Source of the DNA: Micromonospora terminaliae
GTDB lineage: Bacteria; Actinomycetota; Actinomycetes; Mycobacteriales; Micromonosporaceae
DNA: 64,000 bases
Direction: 5' to 3'
Assembly: GCF_009671205.1 (NCBI RefSeq)
Contig: NZ_CP045309.1
Location: 434,001 to 498,000, forward strand
Shown here: one piece after another, positions 55,003 through 62,689 of the stretch
Position numbering within the stretch: the stretch's first letter is position 1
Layout: every line of letters starts with the position of its first letter
Notes under the pieces: model-generated
Seen by the model: only the letters and a program-made list of their open reading frames with translations
Told to the model about the DNA's origin: nothing
Databases searched by the model: none
Program-made: the position numbers and the translations under genes

Positions 55003-57543
55003 GTGACCCCACCCTCGGCCCTCGCGCGCCGTGTCCTCGCGGCCCTCGCCGCCGTCGCGCTCACCGCCGCCGGGCTTGTCCCGGCCGGCCCGGCCGCCGC
55101 CGCGCCCGGCCACGGCACGTTGGTCAAAGCGGCGCCCTCCACCGCCTCACCGGACATCATGGACGGTTCGGTGGACGCGATCCACGACGCCGGCACGAAG
55201 ATCATCGTGGCCGGCTCGTTCACCCGGGTGCAGAACCGCGGGACCGATGTCGACATCCCTCGCAACTACCTGCTCGCCTTCGACAAGGCCACCGGCACGG
55301 TCGACACCGCCTTCGCGCCCACCGTCGACAACGAGGTGTACGCGCTGGCCGCCGGGCCCACCGCCGGGACGGTCTTCGTCGCCGGCAAGTTCAACACCGT
55401 CAACGGGGTGACGCGGCGCAAGGTTGCCCTGGTCAACGTCTCCACCGGGGCCCTGGTCACCAGCTTCGCCGGCCCGGCGTTCAACGGGCTGGTCAACGAC
55501 ATCGCCGTGGCCGGCGGGCGGCTGCTGGTCGGCGGCATCTTCACCACGGCCGGCAACGCCAACCCGCGCGGCGGCCTCGCCTCGCTCAACGCGAACACCG
55601 GCGCGCTGGACGGCTACCTCACCACGGCGCTCACCGAGCACCACAACTACGACGGGGTCAGCGGCGCGAACGGCGGTGTCGGGGCCGAGAAGCTGGCGGT
55701 CTCGCCCGACGGCACGAAGCTCGTGGTGATCGGCAACTTCAAGAAGGCCGACGGGGTGCTGCACGACCAGATCGTCAAGCTGGACCTGGGCGCCACCACG
55801 GCCACCGTGGCCGACTGGAACACCAACCGGTACACCCCGCGCTGCGCCTGGTGGGCGTTCGACTCGTACATGCGGGACCTCGCGTTCGCCCCGGACGGCA
55901 GCTACTTCGTGGTGGTGACCACCGGCGCGCCGAACGGCGGCACGCTCTGCGACGCCGCCGCGCGCTGGGAGGCCGGCGCCACCGGCACGGACCTCCAGCC
56001 CACCTGGGTCGACTACACGGGCGGCGACACCTACCTGTCGGTCGGCATCAGCGAGCAGGCGGTCTACGTCGGCGGCCACTTCCGCTGGTTGAACAACAGC
56101 TTCGGCGGGGACTCCGCGCAGGCCGGCGCCGTCGGCCGGGCCAGCATCGCGGCCCTCGACCCGGGTACCGGCCTGCCGCTGTCGTGGAACCCGGGCCGGC
56201 ACCCGCGCGGCGTCGGCGCCTCCGAGATGCTGGTCACCCCGGCCGGCCTCTGGGTGGGCTCGGACACCTCGTGGATCGGCAACTTCCAGTACCGGCGGGA
56301 GCGGATCGCGTTCTTCCCGCTGACCGGCGGCGCGGCCCCGCACCCGACCACCCCGGCCACCCTGCCCGGCAACGTGTACCAGGCGGGTGTCCCGGCGCCG
56401 ACGAACGTGCTGTACCGGGTCAACGCGGGCGGCCCCCTGGTCGCCTCGACCGACAACGGGCCGGACTGGGCGCCCGACGACGGCGGCAGCCCCAGCCCGT
56501 ACCACAACGCCGGGAGCAGCACCGCCGGCTTCGCGGCCGTGGGCGGCCTCGACGGCAGCGTGCCGGCCGGCACCCCGGCCGCGCTCTACAGCGACGAGCG
56601 CTGGGACCCCGCCGGCGACGCGGAGATGAGCTGGCAGTTCCCGGTGCCCGCGGGCACCGAGGTCCAGGTCCGGCTCTACCTGGCCAACCGGTACGACGGC
56701 ACCGCCGCCCCCGGTTCCCGGGTCTTCGACGTGGCGGTGGAGGGCACGACCGTCCTGGACGACCTCGACCTGTCCGCCAGCGTCGGGCACAACGTGGGCA
56801 CCATGCGCGCGTTCACCGTGGTCAGCGACGGCTCGGTGGGCGTCGACTTCCGGCACGTGGTGGAGAACCCACTGGTCGACGGCATCGAGATCGTCAAGAC
56901 CGGCACCCCGCCCGCCGGCACCGGCAACGAGGTGCAGGTCCGGTCGTACGACGGCGGCACCACGGTCGGCGCGGCCACCCCGGTGGCCGTGCCGGACGGC
57001 ACCGCGTGGTCCACGGCGCGGGGTGCGTTCTGGGTCGGCGGCACGCTCTTCTACGGGATGAACGGGTCGCTGTGGTGGCGCACCTTCAACGGGTCCACCT
57101 TCGGTGCCGCGTCGGCGGTCGACCCCTACCACGACGCCTACTGGGACGCCGTGGAGACGGACTCCGGCCCGGCCGGCCAGACGTACGCCGGGGTGACCAA
57201 CAACTTCTATCCCGAGATTCCCAACGTCACCGGCATGTTCTACAGCGGCGGGCGGCTCTACTACACGCTCGCCGGGCAGGGCGGCCTGTTCTGGCGCTGG
57301 TTCACCCCGGACAGCGGCGTGGTCGGTGCGGAGAAGTTCACCGTCGCCGGGACGAGCGGCTTCGCCGACGCCGGGTCGGTCTTCCTGGCCGGCAGCACCC
57401 TCTACAAGGTCAACCGCAGCACCGGCGACCTGTCGGCCACCGACTGGGCGGGCGGCACGCCGGCCGCCGCGTTCACCGTGCGCAGCGGCCCGGCCGTGGA
57501 CGGCGTCGACTGGCAGGCGAAGGCGGTCTTCGTCGGCCCCTGA
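55003..57543 (+). CDS. Large secreted protein with beta-propeller and malectin-like domains
   Basis: An 846-residue exported protein. Residues 1-33 are a signal peptide (RRVLAALAAVALTAAGLVPAGPAAAA). Residues ~45-440 have repeated propeller units like DGSVDAIHDAGTKIIVAGSFT and RLLVGGIFTTAGN (delta-60-type repeats). Residues ~465-640 are a malectin-like carbohydrate-binding domain (YRVNAGGPLVASTDNGPDW to GIEIVKTG). The C-terminal ~200 residues are another beta-rich region (YDGGTTVGAATPVAVPDGT, FYGMNGSLWWRTFNG). Likely binds glycans or scaffolds outside the cell. No enzyme motif seen. Confidence 0.78.
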   Translation: MTPPSALARRVLAALAAVALTAAGLVPAGPAAAAPGHGTLVKAAPSTASPDIMDGSVDAIHDAGTKIIVAGSFTRVQNRGTDVDIPRNYLLAFDKATGTVDTAFAPTVDNEVYALAAGPTAGTVFVAGKFNTVNGVTRRKVALVNVSTGALVTSFAGPAFNGLVNDIAVAGGRLLVGGIFTTAGNANPRGGLASLNANTGALDGYLTTALTEHHNYDGVSGANGGVGAEKLAVSPDGTKLVVIGNFKKADGVLHDQIVKLDLGATTATVADWNTNRYTPRCAWWAFDSYMRDLAFAPDGSYFVVVTTGAPNGGTLCDAAARWEAGATGTDLQPTWVDYTGGDTYLSVGISEQAVYVGGHFRWLNNSFGGDSAQAGAVGRASIAALDPGTGLPLSWNPGRHPRGVGASEMLVTPAGLWVGSDTSWIGNFQYRRERIAFFPLTGGAAPHPTTPATLPGNVYQAGVPAPTNVLYRVNAGGPLVASTDNGPDWAPDDGGSPSPYHNAGSSTAGFAAVGGLDGSVPAGTPAALYSDERWDPAGDAEMSWQFPVPAGTEVQVRLYLANRYDGTAAPGSRVFDVAVEGTTVLDDLDLSASVGHNVGTMRAFTVVSDGSVGVDFRHVVENPLVDGIEIVKTGTPPAGTGNEVQVRSYDGGTTVGAATPVAVPDGTAWSTARGAFWVGGTLFYGMNGSLWWRTFNGSTFGAASAVDPYHDAYWDAVETDSGPAGQTYAGVTNNFYPEIPNVTGMFYSGGRLYYTLAGQGGLFWRWFTPDSGVVGAEKFTVAGTSGFADAGSVFLAGSTLYKVNRSTGDLSATDWAGGTPAAAFTVRSGPAVDGVDWQAKAVFVGP

Positions 57544-57659
57544 CCCGGGTGGTCCTCCGGCCCGGTTCCGCCTCGCGGGGCCGGGCCGGCCTTGTCCCCG
57601 CCGCCGGGTGGTGACATGATCAGCAACGTCAGCCCGAGACGTGGAAGGGGGTGTGGTCG

Positions 57660-57701
57660 ATGTCCACCGTGAACCGTCCCGCGCCCCGCAGTCGCCGCTG
57701 A
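57660..57701 (+). CDS. Possible 13-residue leader peptide
   Basis: ATG to TGA encodes MSTVNRPAPRSRR, with a GAAGGGGG about nine bases before the ATG. The codons for APR lie within the left arm of an inverted repeat (GCGCCCCGC at 57681-57689, complement at 57715-57723) that ends 24 bases before the VOC gene. It could be an attenuating leader peptide; it could also be chance. Confidence 0.35.
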   Translation: MSTVNRPAPRSRR

Positions 57702-57723
57702 CTCCCTCACTCCGGCGGGGCGC
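57681..57723 (+). promoter_or_regulatory. Inverted repeat in the VOC leader
   Basis: GCGCCCCGC and its exact complement are separated by 25 bases. Translation to the end of the short upstream ORF would cover the left arm, so the two could form an attenuation device. Confidence 0.35.
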
Positions 57724-57747
57724 ACTCCGATCCAGGAGGAAAGCACC

Positions 57748-58134
57748 GTGAGTGCACAGATCCACTGCGTCACCGTCGAGAGCGACGACCCGTACGCCCT
57801 GGCCAGTTGGTGGGCCCGGGTTCTCGACCGCAAGCTGAACGACGACGACTACCCCGGCGACCCGGAGGCGGTCCTCGCCGCACCCGGCGGCCACGGCCCC
57901 GACCTGCTGTTCGTCTCGGTGGGGGAGCGGCACGGCAAGGGCGCGTTCCACCTCGACGTGCACGCGGCCGAGGGGACCCGGGACGAGGAGGTGGCGCGGC
58001 TGCGCGACCTCGGGGCGGCGCTGGTCGCCGACCGGCGGCGGCCGGACGGCACCGGCTGGGTGGTGCTCGCCGATCCGGAGGGCAACGAGTTCTGCGTCTG
58101 CCGCAGCCCCGCGGAGCGGGCCGCGTCGGCCTGA
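57748..58134 (+). CDS. VOC (glyoxalase-like) family protein
   Basis: A 128-residue protein of the vicinal oxygen chelate fold (glyoxalase_6 type): IHCVTVESDDPYALASWWARVLDR, DLLFVSVGERHGKGAFHLDVHA and WVVLADPEGNEFCVCR. His and Glu positions of the metal site are at least partly present (His5, His near 72, Glu111). Function within the superfamily is unknown. AGGAGGAAAG precedes the GTG. A bidirectional terminator follows. Confidence 0.83.
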   Translation: MSAQIHCVTVESDDPYALASWWARVLDRKLNDDDYPGDPEAVLAAPGGHGPDLLFVSVGERHGKGAFHLDVHAAEGTRDEEVARLRDLGAALVADRRRPDGTGWVVLADPEGNEFCVCRSPAERAASA

Positions 58135-58146
58135 CCGGTGAAACGG

Positions 58147-58181
58147 GACCGGGCCCCCGCCGTCAGGGCGGGGGCCCGGTC
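58147..58181. terminator. Bidirectional 15-bp terminator hairpin
   Basis: Perfect 15-bp arms (58147-58161 and 58167-58181) with a 5-nt loop in the gap between the convergent VOC gene (stop 58134) and the repeat-rich membrane protein (stop 58199). Confidence 0.75.
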
Positions 58182-58198
58182 GACCGGGTCTGCGGGGG

Positions 58199-59074
58199 TC
58201 AGTCCCGCTTCTCGATCTCGCCGCGCATGGTCACGAACTCCGCCTGGATCTCGGCGGCGGACTTGAAGTACACCACCACCATGCCGAGGCTGCCCTTGTC
58301 GGCCCAGATGCAGACGCCCACCGGCACGTCCTCGGCCTTGCCGTCGCCGCACTTGGCGTCGCCGCCCAGCGGGCCGGCGTCGACCGTCTTGAACTCCTTG
58401 GCGCCCAGCTCCGGGGTGATCGCCGTGATGGCGTCCGCCATCTCCTTCTGCGGGTCGGCGATGACACCGGACGCGCCGGCGATCATGACCAGGTCCTTCT
58501 TCGCCGGCTCGCCGTAGAACGCGCCAACCGTGCTGGTGGCGTTCGGGACGTCCTTGGCGATCTCCGACTTCATCTGCGTGGCGACCGCCTGGAGCTGCGG
58601 CTCGCTCACCTTGGCGCGGCCGGCCAGCGTGGGGGGCTCGACCAGGCGGGTCTTGGTCGCCTGGACGACCTCGCCGACCTCGTCCTTGGCGGCGAACCAG
58701 ATGGCGACGCCGCCGCCCACGCAGAGCACCAGCACCACGGCCAGCACGATGAGCAGGATCTTGCCGACGCTCGACTTCTTCTTCGGCGGCAGCGGGGCCG
58801 GGGCGCCGTAGCCGGGCTGGCCGGTCTCCAGGTAGCCGCCGCCGTACTGCTGGCCGTACTGCTGGCCGGGCTGCCCGGTCTCCGGGTAGCCGCCGCCGTA
58901 CTGCTGGCCGGGCTGCCCGCTCTCGGGGTAGCCGCCGCCGTACTGGGGCTGCTGCTGGGGAGCCGGCGGGTAGCCGCCGCCGTACTGGGGCTGCTGCGGC
59001 GGCTGGTAGCCGCCGGGCTGCTGCTGGGGCGGGGGGTAGGAACCGGGGTAGGGATTGGACGGCGGCTGGGACAT
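58199..59074 (-). CDS. Pro/Gln/Tyr-rich bitopic membrane protein
   Basis: A 291-residue protein. Residues 1-95 are a cytoplasmic low-complexity region with repeats of YGGGYPE-x-GQPGQQ. A basic stop (PPKKKSS) and one membrane helix (~102-125) follow. The outer part (~130-291) has two Cys likely to be a disulfide (KCGDG and VCIWAD) and no recognised family. Proteins with such tails are common in actinobacteria; the repeats may mediate clustering. A strong ribosome-binding site (AGGAGCTG) precedes the ATG. Confidence 0.72.
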   Translation of the reverse strand: MSQPPSNPYPGSYPPPQQQPGGYQPPQQPQYGGGYPPAPQQQPQYGGGYPESGQPGQQYGGGYPETGQPGQQYGQQYGGGYLETGQPGYGAPAPLPPKKKSSVGKILLIVLAVVLVLCVGGGVAIWFAAKDEVGEVVQATKTRLVEPPTLAGRAKVSEPQLQAVATQMKSEIAKDVPNATSTVGAFYGEPAKKDLVMIAGASGVIADPQKEMADAITAITPELGAKEFKTVDAGPLGGDAKCGDGKAEDVPVGVCIWADKGSLGMVVVYFKSAAEIQAEFVTMRGEIEKRD

Positions 59075-59105
59075 GGTGACAGCTCCTCAGAAATCCGGAC
59101 GCGTG

Positions 59106-59133
59106 ATCGTAGCGAGCCGCGCCGACGCGGCAA
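59106..59133 (-). promoter_or_regulatory. Possible promoter of the repeat-rich membrane protein
   Basis: On the minus strand TTGCCG is followed after 16 bases by TACGAT (59106-59111), about 32 bases before the ATG. Both boxes resemble sigma-70 type consensus. Confidence 0.42.
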
Positions 59134-59256
59134 CGTCCGGACGGTCCCGACGTGACGAAACCGGAACCCGGTTGTGACCGGGCCGTCCGGACGGTGCCGC
59201 CCCGGCGGACGCCGGGTGTCCGCGTGGTGACCGGCCGGCGGCAGGCCCGGAAACGC

Positions 59257-59306
59257 CGATCGCGGTGGCCGGGCCGTCCGGAGGGGACGGCCGGCCACCG
59301 CGATCG
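59257..59306 (-). terminator. 22-bp hairpin after fadB
   Basis: Arms 59257-59279 and 59285-59306 pair over 22 bp with one bulged G and a 5-nt loop. It begins 17 bases beyond the fadB stop in the direction of transcription. Probably a terminator. Confidence 0.72.
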
Positions 59307-59323
59307 TGGGGAGCGGCGGTGGG

Positions 59324-61393
59324 TCAGCTGCGGAGGCTGGCGACCCCGCGCGGCAGGAACCGCCGGCCGGTGACCCGCTCGGCGGTGCCGGTCCGGTCCA
59401 GGTACGGCGTGACGCCGCCCAGGTGGAACGGCCAGCCCGCGCCGAGGATCATGCACAGGTCGATGTCCTGCGCCTCGGCCACGACGCCCTCGTCGAGCAT
59501 GAGCCGGATCTCCTGCGCCAGCGCGTCCAGCGCGTTCTGCCGGACCTGCTCGGCCGTGAGCGGCTGGTCGCCGACCACGAGCAGCTTGGCGACGTCCTCG
59601 TTGACCTGGTCGTCGACCACGATCGCCTGGCCCGAGTCGGCGATCCGCTTGAGGTTCTCGCTGACGCCGAAGCGCTCGGGGAACGCGGCGTGCAGGGTGC
59701 CGCCCACGTGGTACGCCACGGCCGGGCCGACCAGCTGGAGCAGGGCGAGCGGGCGCATCGGCAGGCCCAGCGGGTCCAGCGCGCTGTTCGCCACGTCCAG
59801 CGGGGTGCCCTGGTCGACGGCCGCGAACACGGTGCCCAGGAAGCGGGTCAGCAGCCGGTTGACCACGAACGCCGGGGCGTCCTTGACCAGCACGCTCGAC
59901 TTCTTCAGCTGCTTGCCGACCGCGAAGGCGGTGGCCAGCGTCGCGTCGTCGGTCCGCTCGCCGCGGACGATCTCCAGCAGCGGCAGCACGGCGACCGGGT
60001 TGAAGAAGTGGAAGCCGACCACCCGCTCCGGGTGCTCCAGGTCGGCGGCCATCTCGGTGATCGACAGGCTGGAGGTGTTGGTGGCGAGCACCGCCTCCGG
60101 CGTGACGATCTTCTCCAGCTCGGCCCAGACCTGCTTCTTGACGCCGAGGTCCTCGAAGACGGCCTCGATGACGAAGTCGGCGTCGGCGAAGACGGACTTG
60201 TCGACCGAGCCGCTGACCAGCCCGTACAGCTTGGCCGCGGTGCCCTTGTCCATCCGGCCCTTGCTGACGGCCTTCTCGATCTGGGCGTGCACGTAGCCGA
60301 CACCCTTGTCCACCCGGGCCTGGTCCAGGTCGGTCAGGACGACCGGCACCTGGAGGCGGCGGGCGAAGAGCAGCGCGAGCTGGCTGGCCATGAGGCCGGC
60401 GCCCACGATGCCCACCTTGGTGACCGGCCGGGCCAGGCCCTTGTCCGGCGCGCCCGCCGGGCGCTTGGCCCGCCGCTGCACCAGGTCGAAGGCGTAGAGG
60501 CCGCTGCGCAGCTCCTCGGAGAAGACCAGATCGGCGAGCGCCTCGTCCTCGGCGGCCGTGCCGGCGGCGAAGTCGCCGTCCTTCGCGGTCTCCAGCAGGT
60601 CCAGCGCCTTGTACGCGGCCGGGACCGCCCCGTGCAGCCGCTGGTCCAGGGTCTGCCGGGCGAAGTAGAGCACGCCTGCCCACATGTCCTTGTCGACCTC
60701 GGGCCGGGTCACGGTGACCTCGCCCCGGACAACGCCGGCGGCCCACTCCAGGGAGCGCTCCAGGAAGTCGGCCGGCTCCAGCAGCACGTCGGCGATGCCC
60801 ATCTCCGCCGCCTGCTTCGGCTTGAGCATCTTGTTCTGCATCAGCGGGTTCTGGAGGATCACCTGCGTCGCGGCCGGGATGCCGATCAGGTTCGGCAGCA
60901 GCTGCGTGCCGCCCCAGCCGGGGACCAGGCCGAGCGAGACCTCGGGCAGCGCCAGGGCCGCCGCGCCCGCCGACAGGGTGCGGTAGTGGCAGTGCAGAGC
61001 CAGCTCCAGGCCACCGCCCATCGCCGCGCCGTTGACGAAGGCGAAGGTGGGTACGGCGCTGTCCTTGAGCCGGGCGAAGACCCGGTGGCCGAGCCGGCCG
61101 ATCTCCAGCGCCTGCTCGCGGTTCTCCAGCTGCGGCAGGCTCGTGATGTCCGCGCCCACGCAGAAGATGTACGGCTTGCCGGTGACCGCGATGAACGCCG
61201 GCTCCGCCGCCAGGGCGGCGGTGATCGCCTCGTCCAGGCTGGTCAGGCCGCCCGGGCCGAAGCTGTTCGGCTTCGTGTGGTCGAAGCCGTTGTCCAGGGT
61301 GATGAGGGCGGCGGGACGGTCCAGCCCCGGTACGTTCACCTGGCGCAGCAGCGCCCTGGTGACGACCTCGTTCGGTGCGGCGAGCGCGCTCAC
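59324..61393 (-). CDS. fadB: Fatty acid oxidation complex alpha subunit (enoyl-CoA hydratase / 3-hydroxyacyl-CoA dehydrogenase)
   Basis: Bifunctional beta-oxidation enzyme of 689 residues. The crotonase domain (~20-215) has the oxyanion motifs IFCVGADI and NGAAMGGGLELALH, with LPEVSLGLVPGWGGTQ carrying a catalytic Glu. The dehydrogenase domain (~335-690) starts KVGIVGAGLMASQLALL (NAD-binding) and has GFHFFNPVAVLPLLEIV (catalytic His) and the later DEGVVAEAQDIDLCMILGAGWPFHLGG. It is translated after the thiolase gene with a 4-nt overlap (GTGA), as alpha/beta subunits of the trifunctional complex. Confidence 0.93.
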   Translation of the reverse strand: MSALAAPNEVVTRALLRQVNVPGLDRPAALITLDNGFDHTKPNSFGPGGLTSLDEAITAALAAEPAFIAVTGKPYIFCVGADITSLPQLENREQALEIGRLGHRVFARLKDSAVPTFAFVNGAAMGGGLELALHCHYRTLSAGAAALALPEVSLGLVPGWGGTQLLPNLIGIPAATQVILQNPLMQNKMLKPKQAAEMGIADVLLEPADFLERSLEWAAGVVRGEVTVTRPEVDKDMWAGVLYFARQTLDQRLHGAVPAAYKALDLLETAKDGDFAAGTAAEDEALADLVFSEELRSGLYAFDLVQRRAKRPAGAPDKGLARPVTKVGIVGAGLMASQLALLFARRLQVPVVLTDLDQARVDKGVGYVHAQIEKAVSKGRMDKGTAAKLYGLVSGSVDKSVFADADFVIEAVFEDLGVKKQVWAELEKIVTPEAVLATNTSSLSITEMAADLEHPERVVGFHFFNPVAVLPLLEIVRGERTDDATLATAFAVGKQLKKSSVLVKDAPAFVVNRLLTRFLGTVFAAVDQGTPLDVANSALDPLGLPMRPLALLQLVGPAVAYHVGGTLHAAFPERFGVSENLKRIADSGQAIVVDDQVNEDVAKLLVVGDQPLTAEQVRQNALDALAQEIRLMLDEGVVAEAQDIDLCMILGAGWPFHLGGVTPYLDRTGTAERVTGRRFLPRGVASLRS

Positions 61394-62586
61394 TTGTTGC
61401 CACCCTCCCAGTGCGGGTTCTCCCAGATCACGGTGCCGCCCATGCCGATGCCGATGCACATGGCGGTGAGGCCGTAGCGGACCTCGGGGTGCTCGGCGAA
61501 CTGCCGGGCGAGCTGGGTCATCAGCCGGACGCCGGAGGAGGCGAGCGGGTGACCGATGGCGATCGCGCCGCCCCACGGGTTGACCCGCGGGTCGTCGTCG
61601 GCGATGCCGAAGTGGTCGAGGAAGGCCAGCACCTGCACGGCGAACGCCTCGTTCAGCTCGAACAGGCCGATGTCGTCGATGCTCAGGCCGGCGATGCGCA
61701 GCGCCTTCTCGGTCGACGGGATCGGGCCGACACCCATCACCTCGGGCTCGACGCCCACGAAGCCGTACGACACCAGCCGCATGCCGATCGGCAGGCCCAG
61801 CTCGCGGGCGGTCTCCTCGGCGACCACCAGCGCGGCGGTGGCACCGTCGTTCAGGCCGGCCGCGTTGCCCGCGGTCACCTTGCCGTGCGGGCGGAACGGG
61901 GTCTTGAGCGTGGCGAGCTTCTCCAGCGAGGTCTCCCGGGGAGCCTCGTCCGTGGTGGCCAGGCCCCAGCCGGCCTCGGGGTCGCGGATCGCCACCGGCA
62001 CCAGGTCGCCCTGGAGCTTGCCGTTGGCGTACGCCTTCGCGGTCTTCTGCTGCGAGGCGAGCGCGAACGCGTCGGTGCGCTCCTTGGTGATGTGTGGGAC
62101 CCGGTCGTGCAGGTTCTCCGCGGTGGCGCCCATGACCAGCGCGGACGGGTCGACCAGCTTCTCCGCGATGATGCGCGGGTTGGGGTCGACGCCCTCGCCC
62201 ATCGGGTGGCGGCCCATGTGCTCGACGCCGCCCGCGATGGCCACGTCGTAGGCGCCCATGGCGATGCCGCTGGCGACGGTGGTGACGGCGGTCATCGCGC
62301 CGGCGCACATCCGGTCGATGGCGAAGCCGGGCACCGTCTTGGGCAGGCCGGCCAGCAGGGCGGCGGTGCGGCCGATGGTCAGGCCCTGGTCGCCGATCTG
62401 GGTGGTGGCCGCGATGGCGACCTCCTCCACCTTCTCCGGCGGGAGCTGCGGGTTGCGCCGCATCAGCTCGCGGATGCAGCGGATCACCAGGTCGTCGGCG
62501 CGGGTGTTGGCGTACATGCCACCCGCCTTGCCGAACGGGGTACGGACGCCGTCGACGAAGACGACATCCCGAACTTCACGGGGCAC
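61390..62586 (-). CDS. fadA: 3-ketoacyl-CoA thiolase (fatty acid oxidation complex beta subunit)
   Basis: Thiolytic cleavage of 3-ketoacyl-CoA in beta-oxidation. The 398-residue protein has the acyl-accepting Cys94 (DRMCAGAMTAV), GGVEHMGRHPMGEG, the His in NPWGGAIAIGHPLASSG and the second Cys in LTAMCIGIGMGG. All catalytic residues are present. First gene of the fadA-fadB operon. The GTG at 62586 is the family-typical start (PREVRDVVFVDGVRTPFG). Confidence 0.94.
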   Translation of the reverse strand: MPREVRDVVFVDGVRTPFGKAGGMYANTRADDLVIRCIRELMRRNPQLPPEKVEEVAIAATTQIGDQGLTIGRTAALLAGLPKTVPGFAIDRMCAGAMTAVTTVASGIAMGAYDVAIAGGVEHMGRHPMGEGVDPNPRIIAEKLVDPSALVMGATAENLHDRVPHITKERTDAFALASQQKTAKAYANGKLQGDLVPVAIRDPEAGWGLATTDEAPRETSLEKLATLKTPFRPHGKVTAGNAAGLNDGATAALVVAEETARELGLPIGMRLVSYGFVGVEPEVMGVGPIPSTEKALRIAGLSIDDIGLFELNEAFAVQVLAFLDHFGIADDDPRVNPWGGAIAIGHPLASSGVRLMTQLARQFAEHPEVRYGLTAMCIGIGMGGTVIWENPHWEGGNK

Positions 62587-62622
62587 TGAGAGCCTCCCTA
62601 GCCGGCACTGGCGTTTCCCCGG

Positions 62623-62638
62623 ATGCTACTCGCCAGTA
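62623..62638 (-). promoter_or_regulatory. -10 box and overlapping dyad upstream of fadA
   Basis: TAGCAT on the minus strand (62623-62628) fits a -10 box, and the palindrome TACT-CGCC-AGTA (62627-62638) overlaps it, about 40 bases before the start. TetR-type fatty-acid regulators bind such dyads. Repressor identity unknown. Confidence 0.38.
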
Positions 62639-62689
62639 ACCATGGCCGACAGCACCCCCCGTGTGGCCAACCCCACACCCCGCGAAGCG

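Noticed and set aside
57849..61403. A frame of over 1100 codons on the minus strand spanning several genes
   Set aside because: It crosses the VOC gene, a perfect terminator, the repeat-rich protein and fadB in another frame, and is low complexity.
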